Assembly: GCF_025486315.1 (NCBI RefSeq)
Contig: NZ_JAOOPY010000012.1
Location: 1-64,000, forward strand
Direction of reading: 5' to 3'
DNA from: Variovorax sp. N23
Lineage (GTDB): Bacteria; Pseudomonadota; Gammaproteobacteria; Burkholderiales; Burkholderiaceae_C
Length of the DNA: 64,000 nt
Position numbers and translations under genes: made by a program. Shown in pieces: positions 19,278-31,516 of the stretch; the first letter of the stretch is position 1; each line of letters starts with the position of its first letter. Under the pieces are notes generated by a model. It had not been told where the DNA came from. It did not search any database and saw only the letters and a program-made list of their open reading frames with translations.

Positions 19278-20768
19278 TCAGCCCCAGGACAGCGCGGACA
19301 GGTCGTTCGCGAAGATCGGCAGGTCCTTCCACAGGCCCTTCACGTTCTTCTTCGCGATGGTCGGCCACTGTGGCTGGAACAGGAAGCCGTTGGCCGCGTC
19401 GACGGCGAGCATCTTCTGCGCGTCGCCGAGCAGCTTGTTGCGTTCGGCGGCGTTGCCGGTGGTCTTGATCTTGTCGAACAGCGTGTTGAAGGCCTTCGAC
19501 TGGTAGCCCCAGTAGTAGTCGGACTTGGCGTAGTTGCCCAGGTCGAAGGGCTCGACGTGCGAGATGACCGAGAGGTCGTAGTTCTTGTTACCGTAGGTGC
19601 CGCTGAGCCACTGCGCCCACTCGACGTTCTGCGGCTTCACCACGATGCCGATCTTGGCGAGCTGGGCCATGATCATCTCGCCGCCCTGGCGTGCGTAGGG
19701 CGTCGGCGGCAGCGTCATCGTCAGCTCGAGCGGCGTCTTCACGCCGGCTTCGGCCAGCAGCTTCTTGGCCTTCTCGATGTCGAAGGGGTTGATGCCCGTG
19801 GTGTCGACATAGCCCGGTGCGCTCGGCACGTAGTGGCTGCCGATCGGCACCCCGAGCCCGTCCACCGCACCTTCGATGATGGCCTTGCGGTCGATCGCCG
19901 CGAGGATGGCGCGGCGCACGCGCACGTCGTCGAGCGGCTTCCTGGCGTTGTTGATGGCCAGGATGGTCTTGGCGCGCGACCCGGCCAGGATCGTCTGGAA
20001 CTGCGGGTTGGCCTTGAACTGCGCCACGATGCGCGTGCCGGGGCGCAGGAAGACATCGACGTCGCCCGACAGCAGCGCCGCGGCCTGCGCGGCCGGGTCG
20101 GCGATGAAGCGGAAGGTGATCTTGTTGATCTTGGCCTGCGCCGGGTTGCGGAAACCGTCCCACTTGCTCAGCACGAGCGATGCGCCCTTGTTGTACGTGT
20201 CGAGCTTGTACGGGCCGGTGCCCACGGGCTTGGTGACGTTGGTGTCGACGCTCTTGGGTTCGACGATGACCGCGGTCGCCTGGCCGAGCAGGAAGGGAAA
20301 GTCGGGGTCGATTTCCTTGTTGAGCAGCACGACGGTGTGGTCGTCGATCACCTGCACGCCGATGTTGGCGAAGGTGCGCTTGTCCTTGTTGGTGCTCTTC
20401 TCGCCGCCGGCGCGCTCGAAGGCGAACTTCACCGTCTGCGCATTGAAGGGTTCGCCGTTCTGGAATTTCACGCCCTTGCGCAGGCGGAAGGTGTAGGTCT
20501 TCAGGTCGGGCGAGATGTCCCAGCTCTCGGCCAGCAGCGGCGTCACGCTACCGTCGGCGTTGATTTTCGTCAGGGTCTCGTAGATGTTGTAGAGCGTGAC
20601 TTCGGCGATGGAGGACGCTGCGGCCACCGTCGGGTCGAGGCCGGCCGGCTCCAGGATCATGCCCAGCACCATCGCGTCCTTGCGGCTCTGTGCGAATGCG
20701 AACGAGGGGAGGGCAGAGGCGACCGCGGTGGCGGCGGATGCGGTGAGAACGGTGCGGCGTTTCAACAT
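19278..20768 (-). CDS. Peptide/nickel-type ABC transporter substrate-binding protein (DppA-like)
   Basis: 496-residue periplasmic binding protein of the SBP_bac_5 family (dipeptide, oligopeptide or glutathione class). A signal peptide with paired Arg (KRRTVLTAS) ends SFAFA near residue 26. Family motif region: LAESWDISPDLKTYTFRLRKGVKFQNGEPF. It is the last gene of a five-gene cluster: permeases B and C, ATPases D and F, then this receptor. Ligand specificity cannot be told from sequence. Confidence 0.94.
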   Translation of the reverse strand: MLKRRTVLTASAATAVASALPSFAFAQSRKDAMVLGMILEPAGLDPTVAAASSIAEVTLYNIYETLTKINADGSVTPLLAESWDISPDLKTYTFRLRKGVKFQNGEPFNAQTVKFAFERAGGEKSTNKDKRTFANIGVQVIDDHTVVLLNKEIDPDFPFLLGQATAVIVEPKSVDTNVTKPVGTGPYKLDTYNKGASLVLSKWDGFRNPAQAKINKITFRFIADPAAQAAALLSGDVDVFLRPGTRIVAQFKANPQFQTILAGSRAKTILAINNARKPLDDVRVRRAILAAIDRKAIIEGAVDGLGVPIGSHYVPSAPGYVDTTGINPFDIEKAKKLLAEAGVKTPLELTMTLPPTPYARQGGEMIMAQLAKIGIVVKPQNVEWAQWLSGTYGNKNYDLSVISHVEPFDLGNYAKSDYYWGYQSKAFNTLFDKIKTTGNAAERNKLLGDAQKMLAVDAANGFLFQPQWPTIAKKNVKGLWKDLPIFANDLSALSWG

Positions 20769-20813
20769 GGTCAGGCTCCTGGAAAGGGCGTGGAAAAGAC
20801 GGGAGACGTTATA

Positions 20814-21631
<818 letters not shown>

Positions 21632-21635
<4 letters not shown>

Positions 21636-22621
21636 GCGCTGGCTCCTGCGGCGGCGGACACCGCATCGAGCCGGATGCATCGCACTTGGTGGCCGTGCGG
21701 CAGCGGCGTGGCCGGCGGCCGGGTGGTGTGGCAGTCGTCGATGGTGAAGGCACAGCGGCCGGCGAAGGGGCAGCCCGGCGGCAGGTCGACCAGCTCCGGC
21801 ACGCTGCCGCGGATGGTCGCGAGCCGGCCGCCGCGCCGCGCGCCGAGCGCAGGCCGTGCGGCGAACAGGCCCTGCGTGTAGGGATGCGCGCGTTCGGCGA
21901 AGACGGCCGCGGTCGGGCCGCTCTCGACCACGCTGCCGCCGTACATCACCAGCATCTTCGACACGCTCTGCGCGATCACGCCGAGGTCGTGCGAGATCAG
22001 GATGAGTGCCATGCCGCGCTCGGCCACCAGGCCCTGGATCAGGTCGAGGATCTGCTTCTGGATCGTCACGTCGAGGGCGGTGGTCGGCTCGTCGGCGATC
22101 AGCAGGTCGGGCCCGCAGGCCAGCGCCATCGCGATGCCGATGCGCTGACGCTGCCCGCCCGAGAACTGGTGCGGATAGGCGTCGAGCCGCGACGCCGCAT
22201 CGGGGATGCCGACGCGGTCGAGCAGCGCGAGCACTTCCTTGCGCGCGGCGGCCCCGGTCAGCCCGCGGTGCAGCCGCAGCGGTTCGCCGACCTGGCGGGC
22301 GATGGTGTGCACCGGGTTCAGTGCGGTCATCGGCTCCTGGAAGATCATGCCGATGCGGTTGCCGCGGATGTCGCACATCGCGCGTTCGTCGAGCCCGACG
22401 AGTTCGGTGCCGTCGAACCGGATGCTGCCACCCACCTTGGCACTGGCCGGCAGCAGGCCCATGAGCGACATCACGGTGATCGACTTGCCGCAACCGGATT
22501 CGCCGACGATGCCCATGGTCTCGCCGCGTTCGAGCGAAAAGCTGATGCCGCGAACGGCGTCGGCCGGGCCGCGCTGGGTCTGCAGGCGGATGTGGAGGTC
22601 GTTGACTTCGAGCAATGCCAT
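21632..22621 (-). CDS. Peptide ABC transporter ATP-binding protein (DppD/OppD-like)
   Basis: 329-residue ATPase. Walker A GESGCGKS, signature FSGGQRQRIGIAMAL, Walker B LLIADEPTTALD. The C-terminal OppD/DppD extension carries a cysteine cluster (PPGCPFAGRC, then a distal Cys) typical of the iron-sulfur-binding oligopeptide ATPases. Partner of the ATPase at 20814-21635. Confidence 0.95.
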
Positions 22622-22669
22622 GTCAGTTTTCCACCGCGCTGGTGCGCGATCCGCGACGCATGAAACCGG

Positions 22670-22769
22670 CGCGGCCCAATACCAGGGATACCGCGGAACC
22701 GGCTTTGCCGGGCCGCTGGTATCGCCCCCTCGAGGGGGAGGCGACGAAGGCGCTTCGGGGGTGTTTCAT
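22670..22769 (-). repeat. Intergenic hairpin repeat, copy B
   Basis: Reverse-oriented second copy of the element at 7622-7718, nearly identical over about 95 bases. This copy has the perfect 14-base palindrome CCCCCTCGAGGGGG at 22727-22740 and an imperfect long hairpin from GATACC to GGTATC. It sits in the only sizeable gap of the peptide-transporter operon, immediately after the DppC-like stop codon. Confidence 0.85.
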
Positions 22770-22770
22770 C

Positions 22771-23645
22771 CTAGCGGGCGCGTGCGAGACGGGGGTCGAG
22801 CAGGTCGCGAAGACCATCGCCCAGGAGATTGAGGCCGAGCACCGCCAGCGCGATCGCCATGCCGGGGAAGACCGCCAGCAGCGGTGCCTGGAACATCATC
22901 GTCTGCGCCTCGCTCAGCATGCGGCCCCACGAGGGCTGCGGCGGTTGCGTGCCGAGGCCGAGGTAGGAAAGGGCAGCCTCGGCCAGGATGGCGATGGCGA
23001 AGCGGATGGTGATCTGCACGATCAGCACGGCCGAGATGTTCGGCAGCACATGCTGCATCGTGATGGCGAAGCCGCCCTTGCCGCAGGCGCGCGCGGCGGC
23101 GATGTACTCGCGCGACCAGATCGCGTTGGCCGAGGCGCGGGTGATGCGCGCGAAGGTCGGGATGTTGTAGATGCCGATCGCGACGATCGCGTTCACGATG
23201 CCCGGGCCGAACACGGCGGTCATCATGATGGCGGAGAGGATCGCGGGGAAGGCCAGCGAGAAGTCGCTGAAACGCATGATGGCTTCTTCGACCCAGCCGC
23301 GCCGCGCGGCGGCCAGCAGGCCCAGCGCAGTGCCGACGGTCAGGCCGATACCCACCGCGATCAGCCCGACCAGGATCGACGCCCGCGCCCCCACCAGCAG
23401 CAGCGACGCCACGTCGCGCCCGAAGGGGTCGGTGCCCAGCCAGTGCGACCAGCTCGGCTTCTGCAGCTTGATCGCCATGTCCATCTCGTAGGGCGACCAG
23501 GGTGTCCACACCAGCGACACGGTGGCGGCCAGCAGCAACAGCAGGGTGAGCACCGCGCCGATGACGAAGCTGCGGTGATGCAGCGCACGGCGCCAGAAGC
23601 CCGGCACCTTCAGGGCGGCGGCGCTGGGCACCGCGACGGAAGCAC

Positions 23646-23649
<4 letters not shown>
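22771..23649 (-). CDS. Peptide ABC transporter permease (DppC/OppC-like)
   Basis: 292-residue inner-membrane permease. An N-terminal cytoplasmic segment and first helix are followed by HWLGTDPFGRDVASLLLVGAR, the DppC signature. The EAA loop reads YIAAARACGKGGFAITMQHVLPN. Start ATG 23649 overlaps the DppB-like stop by ATGA. Its 3' end is followed directly by repeat copy B. Confidence 0.95.
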
Positions 23650-25410
<1,761 letters not shown>

Positions 25411-25445
25411 TCTTCGCTCCCTTCTCTTCCCGTGTGGCGCCGCGC

Positions 25446-26081
25446 TCAGGGCGCGGCGGGCTCGCCGCCACCCTCGCCCGGTTCCCGCCGAGGCGGTTTG
25501 GGGCGGGGTGGCTTGCTCGTGTGGATCTGCAGCGTGGCCTTCTCCATCTCGCCGGCCAGCAGCGCCGGCACGGCATGCAGCGTGCGGACGATGGCGTCGT
25601 CGATGGCCTCGCGTTGTTCCTTCAGCGGCTTCTTCAGCACCCAGTTCACCACCTCGGCCTTGACGCCCGGGTGGCCGATGCCGATGCGCAGCCGCCAGTA
25701 GTCGGCCGTGCCCAGTTGCGCGTGGATGTCGCGCAACCCGTTGTGGCCGGCGTGGCTGCCGCCGAACTTGAGCTTGACCTGGCCGGGCACCACGTCGAGT
25801 TCGTCGTGCACCACCAGGATCTCCCGCGGCTCGATCTTGAAGAAGCGCGCCAGGGCCGAGACCGACTTGCCCGACAGGTTCATGAAGGTCTGCGGTTCGA
25901 GCAGCCAGACCGGTTGGCCGTGGACGTTCGCGCGCGCCGCCAGGCCGTGGTAGCTACGCTCCGGGTTCAGCGACACCTTGAGGTCGCGCGCCAGCGCATC
26001 GATCCACCAGAAGCCCGCGTTGTGCCGCGTGGCTTCGTACTCCGGGCCCGGATTCCCCAGGCCGACGAACAACTTGATCAT
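25446..26081 (-). CDS. pth: Peptidyl-tRNA hydrolase
   Basis: Releases tRNA from prematurely dropped peptidyl-tRNA. 211 residues, slightly longer than usual because of a Pro/Gly-rich tail of about 20 residues. Catalytic His in [17 protein letters not shown], Asp in VVHDELD, and the conserved Asn in FMNLSGKSV. It follows rplY after a terminator, the typical rplY-pth arrangement. Confidence 0.97.
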   Translation of the reverse strand: MIKLFVGLGNPGPEYEATRHNAGFWWIDALARDLKVSLNPERSYHGLAARANVHGQPVWLLEPQTFMNLSGKSVSALARFFKIEPREILVVHDELDVVPGQVKLKFGGSHAGHNGLRDIHAQLGTADYWRLRIGIGHPGVKAEVVNWVLKKPLKEQREAIDDAIVRTLHAVPALLAGEMEKATLQIHTSKPPRPKPPRREPGEGGGEPAAP

Positions 26082-26111
26082 GTCGGGATTATCGAGGCGT
26101 CAGAAAAAGAA

Positions 26112-26134
26112 ACGGCCCGCACGAGGCGGGCCGT
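26112..26134 (-). terminator. Intrinsic terminator after rplY
   Basis: On the minus strand, a 9-bp perfect stem ACGGCCCGC-CTCGT-GCGGGCCGT is followed by TTTCTTTTT. It lies 25 bases past the rplY stop, between rplY and pth, so pth may depend on read-through or its own promoter. Confidence 0.9.
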
Positions 26135-26159
26135 TGGCCTGATGGCTGCGAGAAGTGGA

Positions 26160-26837
26160 TTATTTCTTTGCGGCAGGCGTCTTGGCAGCCGGGGTCTTGG
26201 CGGCAGGCTTGCCACCCTTGCCCGCCGGCGCGGCGGCAACGACTTCAGCGCCTTCGACCGGTGCGTCGACTTCTTCGGCGACCGGAGCGGTGGCCGAGGC
26301 CAGCACCAGGTTCACCTTGCCGTGGCTGACCCACTTCACGCCGCGCGGCAGCTTGATGTCCTTGAGCGTGACGGTGCCGTTCTTCTTCAGGCCCGACAGA
26401 TCGATCTCGATGAACTCGGGCAGTTCGGCCGGCAGGCAGTTCACTTCGAGTTCGGTGGTCACGTGGTTGACCAGGTTCAGCTCGATCTTGACGGCCTCGG
26501 ACTCTTCTTCACCCTTGAAGTGCAGTGGCACCTTCATGGTCATGCGGGTCTTGGCATCGACGCGCTGGAAGTCGACGTGCTGCACCAGCGGACGGAACGG
26601 GTGGTATTGCACATCGCGCAGCAGCACCTTGCTCACGGCGCCGCCCAGTTCCATCTCGAGGACGGAGGCGTGGAACGCTTCCTTCTTGAGGGCGTGCCAC
26701 AGGGCGTTGTGATCGATCTCGATCATTTGCGGGGTGGCTTCACCACCGTACACGATGCCGGGCGTCTTGCCGGTGATGCGGAGACGGCGGCTCGCACCCG
26801 TGCCCTGCTTGGCGCGCTCAAAAGCGACGAATTTCAT
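26160..26837 (-). CDS. rplY: 50S ribosomal protein L25 (Ctc form)
   Basis: 5S-rRNA-binding ribosomal protein, long form. 225 residues: L25 domain ([28 protein letters not shown]) then the TL5/Ctc C-terminal beta domain, ending in an Ala/Lys/Pro-rich tail of repeated TPAAK units. The start MKFVAFER at 26837 has GGAG 8 bases upstream; longer in-frame reading is not conserved. It follows prs, the usual order. Confidence 0.97.
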   Translation of the reverse strand: MKFVAFERAKQGTGASRRLRITGKTPGIVYGGEATPQMIEIDHNALWHALKKEAFHASVLEMELGGAVSKVLLRDVQYHPFRPLVQHVDFQRVDAKTRMTMKVPLHFKGEEESEAVKIELNLVNHVTTELEVNCLPAELPEFIEIDLSGLKKNGTVTLKDIKLPRGVKWVSHGKVNLVLASATAPVAEEVDAPVEGAEVVAAAPAGKGGKPAAKTPAAKTPAAKK

Positions 26838-26949
26838 GGGTAACTCCTTGGAGCGAAGGCGCGATGCCATTTCGCTTCTTGAGCGCCGACCGCGACCAGT
26901 GCGGCGCCGGTTTCAAAATGGCTCCCCGGGAAGGAAGCCGGCTTTTTGC

Positions 26950-27924
26950 TCAGAACAAGTTGTCTTGGTCCGAGAACAAACTCATCACCGACTCGCCCTT
27001 GGCAATGCGCTGGATCGTTTCGGCGATCAGCGGTGCCACGGAAAGCTGGCGGATCTTTCCGCAGCCCTTGGCGCTGTCGGAGAGGGGGATGGTGTTGGTG
27101 ACGACGACCTCGTCGAGGGCCGAGCCCTGGGCGATGCGTTCGATGGCCGGCCCGGAGAAGATCGGGTGCGTGCAATACGCATAGACCTTCTTCGCGCCGC
27201 GCTCCTTCAGCACCTCGGCGGCTTTGACCAGCGTGCCGGCGGTGTCGATCATGTCGTCCATGATCACGCAGTTGCGGCCGTCGATTTCGCCGATGACGTT
27301 CATCACCTCGCTCACGTTCGCCTTCGGGCGACGCTTGTCGATGATGGCCAGGTCGGTGCCGAGCTGCTTGGCCAGTGCCCGGGCGCGAACCACGCCGCCC
27401 ACGTCGGGCGACACCACGATCAGGTCGTCGTAGTTCTTGGCCCGCAGGTCGCCCAGCAGCACCGGCGACGCGTAGATGTTGTCGACCGGAATGTCGAAGA
27501 AGCCCTGGATCTGGTCGGCGTGCAGGTCCATCGTCAGGACACGCGACACGCCCACGGTCTGCAGCAGGTTGGCCACGACCTTCGCCGAGATCGGCACGCG
27601 GCTCGAGCGTGGGCGGCGGTCCTGGCGGGCATAGCCGTAGTAGGGGATGACGGCACTGATGCGCTCGGCCGATGCGCGCTTGAGCGCGTCGACCATGATG
27701 AGCAGTTCCATCAGGTTTTCGTTGGTCGGTGCGCAGGTCGACTGCACCACGAAGACGTCGCGGGCGCGGACGTTCTGGTTGATCTCGACCGTGACCTCAC
27801 CGTCGGAGAAGCGGCCCACGCGTGCGGCGCCCAGGCTGGTGCGCAAGTGCTGCGCGATCTCGGCGGCAAGGCCTGGATTGGCATTGCCGGTGAAAACCAT
27901 GAAGTCAGGAGGTTGAACCTGCAT
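26950..27924 (-). CDS. prs: Ribose-phosphate pyrophosphokinase (PRPP synthase)
   Basis: Makes PRPP from ribose 5-phosphate and ATP for nucleotide, His and Trp synthesis. 324 residues. Seen: the ATP site region [12 protein letters not shown], the metal-binding [13 protein letters not shown], and the PRPP loop [13 protein letters not shown]. The start at 27924 gives an eight-residue N-terminal extension (MQVQPPDF) before the family core [13 protein letters not shown] 27900 is an alternative. Lies between tRNA-Gln and rplY. Confidence 0.97.
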   Translation of the reverse strand: MQVQPPDFMVFTGNANPGLAAEIAQHLRTSLGAARVGRFSDGEVTVEINQNVRARDVFVVQSTCAPTNENLMELLIMVDALKRASAERISAVIPYYGYARQDRRPRSSRVPISAKVVANLLQTVGVSRVLTMDLHADQIQGFFDIPVDNIYASPVLLGDLRAKNYDDLIVVSPDVGGVVRARALAKQLGTDLAIIDKRRPKANVSEVMNVIGEIDGRNCVIMDDMIDTAGTLVKAAEVLKERGAKKVYAYCTHPIFSGPAIERIAQGSALDEVVVTNTIPLSDSAKGCGKIRQLSVAPLIAETIQRIAKGESVMSLFSDQDNLF

Positions 27925-28057
27925 GAGCGCGTCCAGCAATGGGAAATGGCTCTTTCGGGAGCCGCCAGTGATCTCGTGGTGTGTGCAGCCGGTCAGCTGC
28001 AACGCTTGTGGTCGCGTGGCCGGCGGGCCGCGTGACCTGTTTTTAGGTCGGTTTTCG

Positions 28058-28083
28058 CAAAAACGCACGGCCCCTTCGGGCCG
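28058..28083 (-). terminator. Intrinsic terminator after tRNA-Gln
   Basis: Minus-strand stem CGGCCC-GAAG-GGGCCG followed by TGCGTTTTTG, 15 bases past the encoded CCA of tRNA-Gln. The T-run starts four bases after the stem, so strength may be modest. Confidence 0.6.
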
Positions 28084-28097
28084 CGCGTCGTGTGTTT

Positions 28098-28174
28098 TGG
28101 CAGGGGAGAAAGGATTCGAACCTTTGCATGCTGGAATCAAAATCCAGTGCCTTAACCAGCTTGGCGACTCCCCT
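28098..28174 (-). tRNA. tRNA-Gln (anticodon TTG)
   Basis: 77 bases including an encoded CCA. Acceptor arms AGGGGAG/CTCCCCT, D-arm GCCAAGCTGGTTAAGGC, anticodon arm CTGGA-TTTTGAT-TCCAG with anticodon TTG, and T-arm AAAGG-TTCGAAT-CCTTT all pair. It lies between ispE and prs, the classic betaproteobacterial position. Confidence 0.97.
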
Positions 28175-28248
28175 ACACGGGTTGGTGGCTTGCGCCATCA
28201 ACCGATATATGTCGCACCGAACCGCCGAACGGTCCGATTATCTTCTCT

Positions 28249-29097
28249 CTAGACGGCCCAGCCGACGAGCGGATGGAAAGCCAGATTGCTGCACTGCCGA
28301 AGCTGCCATCCCTCTGGGGGGGCTGGCAACACCGCTTCCTGCGGCATCACTGCAAACACGGCACTTCCGGAGCCGGTCATTCGCGCTGCGAGCCCTTGGT
28401 CGCCGAGCCAGTCGATGGCGTCGGTGACGGCAGGGCAGAGCTGCTGTGCTACCGGCTGCAGGTCGTTGTGGCCGAAGTCGAAGACTTCAGTTCCGCGATA
28501 TGCAGCAAAGCCCGTGATTATAGCAGCGGGTGTGGCGCGTTGCAGATCCGGTGAGGAAAAAATACGACGCGTGTCCAAGCCCTCGGCTGGCTTGAGCACC
28601 GCGAAGCGCCCTGCAGGCAGTTCGATCGGCGTGATCTGCTCACCGATGCCCTCGACCCAGGCGTTGTGTCCGCGCAGGAAGAAGGGCACGTCGGCGCCGA
28701 GCGAAAGACCGATGGTCTCCAGCGTCGCCAGTGGCAAGTCGAGCGACCACAAACGATTGAGCGCCAGCAGGCAGGTGGCGGCATCGGACGAGCCGCCACC
28801 CATGCCGGCCTGCGCGGGGATGTGCTTCGCCACGCCGATGTGCGCGCCTTGATCCGGTGGGGCATAGGCCTGGAGCGCACGGGCGGCGCGCAGCACGAGG
28901 TCGTCGGCCGGCAGTGCCGTGGTGAGGTCTTCGCGGCTCAACTGGCCGTCGTCGCGCCGTTCGATGTGGAGCGTGTCGCACCAGTCGATCAGCATGAAGA
29001 CCGACTGCAGCAGGTGATAGCCGTCCGTGCGCCGGCCGGTGATGTGCAGGAACAGGTTGAGCTTGGCCGGCGCGGGCAGGTCGTAGAGCGCCTTCAT
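28249..29097 (-). CDS. ispE: 4-(cytidine 5'-diphospho)-2-C-methyl-D-erythritol kinase IspE
   Basis: Phosphorylates CDP-ME in the MEP isoprenoid pathway. 282 residues of the GHMP kinase fold: APAKLNLFLHITGRRTDGYHLL (catalytic Lys and Asp-Gly-Tyr-His), the ATP loop PAQAGMGGGSSDAA, and the C-terminal ARMTGSGSAVF. Start ATG 29097 overlaps lolB's stop by ATGA, so it is coupled to lolB. Confidence 0.97.
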   Translation of the reverse strand: MKALYDLPAPAKLNLFLHITGRRTDGYHLLQSVFMLIDWCDTLHIERRDDGQLSREDLTTALPADDLVLRAARALQAYAPPDQGAHIGVAKHIPAQAGMGGGSSDAATCLLALNRLWSLDLPLATLETIGLSLGADVPFFLRGHNAWVEGIGEQITPIELPAGRFAVLKPAEGLDTRRIFSSPDLQRATPAAIITGFAAYRGTEVFDFGHNDLQPVAQQLCPAVTDAIDWLGDQGLAARMTGSGSAVFAVMPQEAVLPAPPEGWQLRQCSNLAFHPLVGWAV

Positions 29098-29594
29098 GAG
29101 CGCTCGAACACGATGCGCAGGTCGCTGCGCGGCAGGGGCGACTCGCGCACCGCCTGCAGCTTGCCGGCGGACCATTGCGTCAGGTCGGGCCGCCAGCCGG
29201 TGACGGTGTCGTCGCGCCCGCCGAGCCAGCCGAAGAGGGCATCGACCGGGATGGCTGCCCCGGTGGCCGCCTGGATCAGTGCGTCGACCGAGCCGTAGCG
29301 CCGCGTCTCGCTCCCGTTCTTCAGCAAGGCCTCGCCGGGCGACCACTGCAGCTCGGCCAGTGTGCTGCCGATGGGCGTGGTCAGTGTCAATGTGCCGCGC
29401 TCAGGCGTGCCGCGCAGGTCGAACAGGGCGGCGAAGGTCTGCACCGGTTCGCTGTCGACCCGCAGCGACAGGCGGCCGCTCCAGCTCTCGGGCGGCGCCG
29501 AGTCGGCGCCGGGGCGGACCGGTGTGGCGCAGCCGGCCAGCAGCAGCGCGCCGGAGAGGGCGGCGGCGATCAGCCGCCGCCGCGCCGCGGTCAC
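29094..29594 (-). CDS. lolB: Outer-membrane lipoprotein insertion factor LolB
   Basis: Receives lipoproteins from LolA and inserts them into the outer membrane. 166 residues with a lipoprotein signal (LLLAGC, lipidated Cys at residue 22). The LolB beta-barrel core is seen as SWSGRLSLRVDSEPVQTFAALFDLRG and LQWSPGEALLKNG. The start codon is GTG 29594, overlapping the TPR gene's stop (GTGA), which fixes the start. Shorter than E. coli LolB (about 200) but normal for Burkholderiales. Confidence 0.92.
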   Translation of the reverse strand: MTAARRRLIAAALSGALLLAGCATPVRPGADSAPPESWSGRLSLRVDSEPVQTFAALFDLRGTPERGTLTLTTPIGSTLAELQWSPGEALLKNGSETRRYGSVDALIQAATGAAIPVDALFGWLGGRDDTVTGWRPDLTQWSAGKLQAVRESPLPRSDLRIVFERS

Positions 29595-31438
29595 AGCTTG
29601 ACGCGCAGGCGCTTGAGCGTTTCCTGCAGCGTCTCGTTCTCGGCATCGACGAGCGAGGCCTCGCGCCAGATCGCCAGCGCGCGGTCGCGGTCGCCCGCCA
29701 CCCAGAGGACCTCGCCCAGATGCGCGCCGATCTCCGCGTCGGGCCGCCGCTTATAGGCCGCCTCGAGGATCTTGACCGCCTCGGCCATGTTGCCCAGGCG
29801 GAATTCGACCCAGCCGAGGCTGTCGGCGATGAAGGGGTCCTGCGGCGCGAGGTCGACGGCTTTCCGGATCAGGGTGCGGGCCTCGTCCAACCGGATCTTG
29901 CGATCGGCGAAGGAGTACCCCAGCGCGTTGTACGCGTTCTGGCTGTCCGGTTTCAGCGCGATCTGCCGGCGCAGCAGCCGTTCCATTTCGTCGAGCCGGT
30001 TGATCTTCTCGGCCATCATGGCCTGGTCGTAGATGAGGTCCGTGTCGTCCGGGGTGGCCGCGCTGGCCTTGGCGAGCATGTCGTAGGCGAGCTGGTATTG
30101 TTTGGCGTCGCGCAGCAGCTGCACCTCGGCCTGGAACTTCTGCTTGGCATCGTCGGGCGTGCGTTCGGGCAATGCGCGCACCACCTCCCGGGCCTGCTGC
30201 ACCTTGCCCTGGCGCGCCAACAGGCCGGCGCGGCGGAACTGCGCCGTCTGTGGCTCTTCGGCGCTGTCGATGCGGTTCAGCCAGCTTTCGGCCTCGGCGA
30301 AATCCTTGCGGCGCTCGGCCAGCTGCGAGAGCAGCAGGTAGGCCTGCGTCATGCCGCGCCGGCCCTCGTCGGCCGCCGGCAGCGCTTCGGCCAGTGCCAG
30401 GTAGCGCTTGACCGATGCTTCGGCGGTGGCGTCCTCCCGGTTTTGTGCCTGCAGGCTGCCGAGCAGGATCCATGGGCCGGGCAGCTCGGGCTTCTCGCGC
30501 GTCAGCGCGGAGAGTTCGGCCGTGGCCTCCGGATAGCGGCGCGCTTCCATCAATTCGCGTGCGTACGCGATGCGCAGTTCCGGCAGTGCCCCCGGGGTGG
30601 CGAGGTAGCGCTTGACCAGCGGCTCCGCGAGCGGCCGGTCGGGGCTCATCAGTTCGAGGGCGAGCAGCGGCGGGCCATCGGAGGACGGGTCGGCCAGCTG
30701 CCCCTCGATGGCGGCCTCGAGCGCGCCGGTCGGGTCGCCCGCGCCCAGGCGCAAGCGGCCGACCGTGGCCCAGGCGAAGCCGGCGGTGGCGGGGTTCTTC
30801 AGGTCGTCGACCAGTGCCTGCTCGACCACCGCTGCCGCCTGCTTCTTGTCGGCGGCGCGCCCGTAGGTTCGTGCGATGACCGTCATCAGGAAAGGCCGTT
30901 CGGGCAGCGGCGTAGCCGCGATCTCGGCGCGCAGCGGCTCGGCGGTCTCGTCGATGCGATTGAGTGCGATGAGGATCTGCAGCTCGAAGCGGCGCGCTTC
31001 CCGCGAATCGGGCAGGCTTTCTTTCCAGGTGCGTGCGGCCGCCAGCGCGGCTTCACCCGAGCGCGACTGCAGCGCGATCTCGACCGCTCGCTGGAACAGT
31101 TCGGGGTCGCGCGCGCGTTGTGCCGCATCGAGCACCAGCGCATAGCCAGCGCCCGGATCACCCGATCGGGCCGTGATCTCGCCCACGAGCACTTCGTAGA
31201 ACAGTTCGGCGCTGAGCGCGGACGCCTTGGCTTCGGCCTCCACCGCCGCCTGACGGGCTGCCCGGCGGGCGGGGGCGGGCTGGATGATGGGCGCGGGGCT
31301 GGTCGGCTCGGCGGCCGGCGGTGTCGCGGGGGGGGGGGATTGGACGGTCGGCTGGGCTTGCGCGGCGGCGGCGATCAGGACAGCGGAGAGGGCCGCCGCA
31401 AGGCGGAGTCGGCGGGGCGGTGGGGTCATCGAACTCAT
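29591..31438 (-). CDS. Exported tetratricopeptide repeat protein
   Basis: 615 residues: signal peptide ending AAAQAQ near residue 29, a Pro/Ala linker encoded partly by a run of 11 C (31328-31338), then serial TPR helices to the end (for example AYNALGYSFADRKIRLDEARTLIRKA, DPFIADSLGWVEFRLGNMAEAV). It heads the operon TPR - lolB - ispE, and resembles the periplasmic TPR proteins found upstream of lolB in betaproteobacteria. ATG 31438 and ATG 31429 are both possible starts. Role probably in envelope assembly, by context only. Confidence 0.9.
   Translation of the reverse strand: MSSMTPPPRRLRLAAALSAVLIAAAAQAQPTVQSPPPATPPAAEPTSPAPIIQPAPARRAARQAAVEAEAKASALSAELFYEVLVGEITARSGDPGAGYALVLDAAQRARDPELFQRAVEIALQSRSGEAALAAARTWKESLPDSREARRFELQILIALNRIDETAEPLRAEIAATPLPERPFLMTVIARTYGRAADKKQAAAVVEQALVDDLKNPATAGFAWATVGRLRLGAGDPTGALEAAIEGQLADPSSDGPPLLALELMSPDRPLAEPLVKRYLATPGALPELRIAYARELMEARRYPEATAELSALTREKPELPGPWILLGSLQAQNREDATAEASVKRYLALAEALPAADEGRRGMTQAYLLLSQLAERRKDFAEAESWLNRIDSAEEPQTAQFRRAGLLARQGKVQQAREVVRALPERTPDDAKQKFQAEVQLLRDAKQYQLAYDMLAKASAATPDDTDLIYDQAMMAEKINRLDEMERLLRRQIALKPDSQNAYNALGYSFADRKIRLDEARTLIRKAVDLAPQDPFIADSLGWVEFRLGNMAEAVKILEAAYKRRPDAEIGAHLGEVLWVAGDRDRALAIWREASLVDAENETLQETLKRLRVKL
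31328..31338. repeat. Homopolymer G11 tract inside the TPR gene
   Basis: Eleven consecutive G on the plus strand (C11 in the coding strand) encode SPPP at about residues 34-37 of the TPR protein. Gain or loss of one base would shift the frame just after the signal peptide. Confidence 0.85.
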
Positions 31439-31516
31439 AATAAAGCAAGGCTTTCGGTGTGAGTGTCGGCGGGTCATCCGGTTCCCTGTCGGCGCTTTCA
31501 TGGCACGCTTGGCGCC

